A DNA stretch of 8,894 bases from Dehalococcoidia bacterium. Its GTDB lineage: Bacteria > Chloroflexota > Dehalococcoidia > UBA3495 > JAAXIE01. Under the pieces are notes generated by a model. The model ran no database searches, was not told where the DNA came from, and saw only the letters and a list, made by a program, of their open reading frames with translations. Location of the stretch: NCBI GenBank assembly GCA_012270525.1, contig JAAXIE010000068.1, positions 1 through 8,894 on the forward strand, written 5' to 3'. The position numbers were made by a program, and so were the translations under genes. Below are positions 6,563 to 8,894 of the stretch, in pieces. The stretch's first letter is position 1. Every line of letters begins with the position of its first letter.

Positions 6563-7377
6563 CCCGGTTGTCTGCAATCTCCGTGCGCCAGCCGGACACG
6601 GCGAAGGCCGTCGTGCACGGCTGGCGATCGCCCAAGGCCGTTCAGTCCCGTATCGACACCCTGAAGCCATCTCAGGGCGAAGGCTACACGCTCTACATAT
6701 CTCCGACCCAGTTACCCACCCTGCCACCGGCCCTCTTGGATGCAGTGACCGACTTGGGATCCTGGCCCACCGGGGCCGTCGTGTTCGGATCCGCCCAGAG
6801 GCAACTGGTGGTCATGCCGCCCTTTTCCGTGGCCAGCCGGGAACCCTTGGCGGGCTGGGATTTTGGTCCGCTGTTGTCAATGCTGCAACAGCAGCGAGAC
6901 ATCGCTGTGGTCCTCCTCAGGCTGGGACGCTATGCCGTAGGGGTGTTCCGCGGTTCCAACCTGATCGCCTCCAAGACCGATACCCGGTACGTGAAGGGGC
7001 GTCACAAGGCCGGAGGCACCTCCCAACTCCGGTTCCAGCGCATCCGCGAAAACCAAGCCAGGTCCCTGTTCGACAAGACCTGCGAGATGACCCGGCAGGT
7101 GTTGCGGCCGTACCAGGACTCCCTGCAGTACCTCGCCTTGGGGGGCGAGAGACACACCCTGCTGGGACTGAGAGAACGTTGCCCGTACCTGTCGCGGTTC
7201 GATGGAAGCCTGATTCCCCGGACACTCGAAGCCCGGGTGCCCAATCTGGAGACCCTGCAGAAATGCGGTCCACGCCTGTACGAGAGCCTCCTGGTGGAAG
7301 TGGCCCCACCTGTCCCGTTCCCATCGCATTCCACGCCTTTCAACAGGCCAGCCCAGGCTGGTAACATCCTTCCATGA
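6559..7377 (+). CDS. VLRF1-family (Vms1/ANKZF1-like) peptidyl-tRNA hydrolase / release factor
   Basis: The 272-residue cytoplasmic protein carries an eRF1 domain-2-like catalytic fold. An N-terminal module (about 25-105) includes TGAVVFGSAQRQLVVMPPF (71-89). The core starts near 110 with DIAVVLLRLGRYAVGVFRG (114-132) and continues through GRHKAGGTSQLRFQRIREN (147-165). That loop aligns by eye with the archaeal/eukaryotic release-factor GGQ loop (typically AGGQSARRF). Here the glutamine is shifted to Q156 in GG-T-S-Q, as in Vms1-like and actinobacterial VLRF1 proteins, so Q156 is the likely catalytic residue. The family frees nascent chains from peptidyl-tRNA on split large subunits. The start is GTG with no SD, coupled to the leader ORF. 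The gene's stop overlaps the mutS2 ATG (ATGA), so both are made from one mRNA. There is no in-frame ATG before residue 86. The C-terminus is Pro-rich and ends Leu-Pro. Family call is firm; biochemical activity is inferred. Confidence 0.85.
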   Translation: MTRLSAISVRQPDTAKAVVHGWRSPKAVQSRIDTLKPSQGEGYTLYISPTQLPTLPPALLDAVTDLGSWPTGAVVFGSAQRQLVVMPPFSVASREPLAGWDFGPLLSMLQQQRDIAVVLLRLGRYAVGVFRGSNLIASKTDTRYVKGRHKAGGTSQLRFQRIRENQARSLFDKTCEMTRQVLRPYQDSLQYLALGGERHTLLGLRERCPYLSRFDGSLIPRTLEARVPNLETLQKCGPRLYESLLVEVAPPVPFPSHSTPFNRPAQAGNILP

Positions 7378-8894
7378 CCACACACGCACCCAGCACCAGC
7401 CCGGAACTGGACTCGGCCTCCCTCACCCTCCTGGAGTTCGACCTCGTCCGCGACCAACTGGCCTCCTACACCACCTTCGAGCCAGCTCGGGACTTGGCCC
7501 GCGCTCTGCTGCCGACGTCCGATGGTGAGGAAGTGGCATCCCGTCAGCAGGAGACCTCCGACGCCAGGCGCTTCCTGGAAGAGCGGGGCAACTTCGACCT
7601 CTCCATCGCCTACAACCTGGCGCCGCTGCTCCAGCGGGCATCCTTGGGTGGCTCCTTGCGCGGTGCGGAACTGAGGCAGGTCGCCGATACCCTGCGAACG
7701 GGCCACACAGCCCGCCAAGCCCTCTCCAGTCAGCGTCACCTGTCCCGTCTGTACCCGTTATCCCAACTGATTCCCGAACTGCCTGCCCTGGAGCGGGAAC
7801 TGGACACCGCCATCAACCCCTCGGGAGACATCCTGGATGGTGCCAGCCCCTCGTTGCGAGGCCTCCGCGTCGACGCTCGACAGGCCTACCAGCGTCTTGA
7901 CGACATGCTGCAGCGCACAATGAGACGCCTGCAGCGTCAGGGGATCCTGCAAGAGCCTCTGATCACAGAGCGCAACGGGCGCATGGTGCTCCTCGTCAAG
8001 TCGGAGATGAGGCACCGGCTTCCCGGTATAGTGCACGACGTATCCGACAGCGGGGCAACGGTGTTCGTAGAACCCCTTAACGCCGTCTCGCTGGGCAACG
8101 AATGGCGCGAGTTGCGCCTCGCAGTCGACCGCGAGGAGGAGAGGGTCCTGCACGCCCTCTCTGAGTACGTCGCCGCTCTCGCCGACGATATCGCCCTGAT
8201 GGTGGAGTTGCTGGCCCGCCTCGACCTCGCCATGGCGAAGGGCAGGTATTCGCTGGCCCTCAGTGCCACCCCGCCGGACCTGGAAGCCACAGATCGCACC
8301 AAAGTGCTCCTGCGGGATGCAAGACATCCCCTGCTCAGCGGGTCGGTGGTACCCATCTCCGTGCAAGCAGGGGATGATCATCCCGTCCTCCTCATCACCG
8401 GGCCCAACGCCGGTGGCAAGACCGTCGCCCTGAAGACTGTGGGGCTCGCTGTGCTCATGGCTCAGGCAGGGCTCCACCTCCCAGTGCGCGAGGCGGCCCT
8501 GAGCCTGTTTGACGAAGTCTTCGCCGATATAGGCGACCAGCAGAGCATCCAGCAGTCCCTCTCCACCTTCAGTTCGCACATCCGCACGTTGCGCACCTTC
8601 ATGGAGCGGGCCACCTCCCGTTCCCTCGTGCTTCTGGACGAACTGGGCACCAGCACCGACCCGGAAGAGGGCACCGCCTTGGCCAAGGCGGTGCTCGCCC
8701 ATTTCGCCAACCAGCGCGTCACCCTCATCGCCACCAGTCACTACCGTGGCGTTGCCGCCTTCGTCCAAGAGCACCCGCAAATGCGCAACGCCAGCGTGGA
8801 ACTGGCCCCAACCAGCTTGGAACCAACATATCAGCTCACCCTCGGCCTGCCCGGACGGAGCTACGCCCTCGACATCGCCGCCCGCCATGGATTG
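7374..8894 (+). CDS. mutS2: MutS2 / RqcU ATPase, 3' end beyond the window
   Basis: There are 507 codons with no stop before the right edge. B. subtilis MutS2 is about 785 residues, so roughly the last third, including the expected KOW and Smr domains, is not visible. Residues 15-330 form the lever/clamp region, opening with LTLLEFDLVRDQLASYTT. The ATPase follows: Walker A GPNAGGKT (343-350, K349), the MutS2-typical stretch DIGDQQSIQQSLSTFSSHI (385-403), Walker B LVLLDE (D422, E423) followed by LGTSTDPEEG, and the switch histidine H456 (ATSHY). The mismatch-recognition domain of MutS1 is absent, as expected. In Bacillus this protein binds collided ribosomes and promotes their splitting; older work links MutS2 to suppression of recombination. 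The ATG at 7374 lies inside the ATGA overlap with the VLRF1 gene, which indicates translational coupling and a shared pathway. Confidence 0.97.
   Translation, partial: MTTHAPSTSPELDSASLTLLEFDLVRDQLASYTTFEPARDLARALLPTSDGEEVASRQQETSDARRFLEERGNFDLSIAYNLAPLLQRASLGGSLRGAELRQVADTLRTGHTARQALSSQRHLSRLYPLSQLIPELPALERELDTAINPSGDILDGASPSLRGLRVDARQAYQRLDDMLQRTMRRLQRQGILQEPLITERNGRMVLLVKSEMRHRLPGIVHDVSDSGATVFVEPLNAVSLGNEWRELRLAVDREEERVLHALSEYVAALADDIALMVELLARLDLAMAKGRYSLALSATPPDLEATDRTKVLLRDARHPLLSGSVVPISVQAGDDHPVLLITGPNAGGKTVALKTVGLAVLMAQAGLHLPVREAALSLFDEVFADIGDQQSIQQSLSTFSSHIRTLRTFMERATSRSLVLLDELGTSTDPEEGTALAKAVLAHFANQRVTLIATSHYRGVAAFVQEHPQMRNASVELAPTSLEPTYQLTLGLPGRSYALDIAARHGL

Noticed and set aside
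6416..6727. N-terminal extension of the degenerate-site ABC subunit by 104 codons
   Set aside because: It would cross the divergent promoter and the start of the VLRF1 gene. The residues are not transporter-like, and the ATG at 6415 gives the family's normal length.
7002..8888. Long minus-strand ORFs (245 and 376 codons) opposite VLRF1 and mutS2
   Set aside because: They are antisense shadows; the plus strand carries unmistakable MutS2 ATPase motifs and the VLRF1 loop.
1..8894. CRISPR array, insertion sequence, tRNA or rRNA genes
   Set aside because: No regularly spaced repeats, transposase-like protein, cloverleaf or rRNA-like sequence was seen on either strand.

Overview
This is a GC-rich bacterial chromosomal window. 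It uses canonical GGAGG-type Shine-Dalgarno (SD) sites, is densely packed, and has several overlapping start/stop junctions. The gene set points to a free-living bacterium, most likely Chloroflexota (Dehalococcoidia/SAR202-like) or, less likely, Actinomycetota. That set is a D-hydantoinase-like amidohydrolase, a VOC-fold protein, an asymmetric heterodimeric ABC exporter, a Vms1-like release factor (VLRF1) and MutS2. The lineage is inferred from gene content and style only and is not proven by the sequence.

Layout. Positions 1-592 hold no convincing gene. The + strand there is C-rich and G-poor, with a strong hairpin at 71-104, a 13-bp direct repeat, a good SD/ATG leading into an unconvincing ORF, and an extended -10 promoter serving the next gene. 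Positions 593-2468 (+) encode a binuclear-metal amidohydrolase of the hydantoinase/dihydropyrimidinase family and a small glyoxalase/VOC protein, probably one transcription unit. A convergent intergenic region at 2469-2675 carries an inverted repeat and a short tandem motif. Positions 6415-2676 (-) encode two half-transporters whose reading frames overlap by one base (TGATG). Their complementary motif degeneracies identify them as the two halves of one heterodimeric ABC exporter.

The most interesting part is 6416-8894. A short divergent region contains an almost symmetric -10 element (GTATAATAC) that could fire in both directions. To its right is a 12-codon ORF with a good SD. Its stop overlaps the GTG start of a VLRF1-family peptidyl-tRNA hydrolase/release factor (GTGA). 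That gene in turn overlaps the ATG of mutS2 (ATGA), which runs off the right edge. In Bacillus, MutS2 recognises and splits collided ribosomes. In eukaryotes, Vms1/ANKZF1 frees the nascent chain from the peptidyl-tRNA left on the large subunit after splitting. A translationally coupled VLRF1-mutS2 pair therefore looks like a two-step bacterial ribosome-quality-control operon: split, then release. The upstream mini-ORF ends in Arg-Pro-stop and may be a translation-sensing leader. The gene families are read with high confidence. The joint pathway and the leader are inference.
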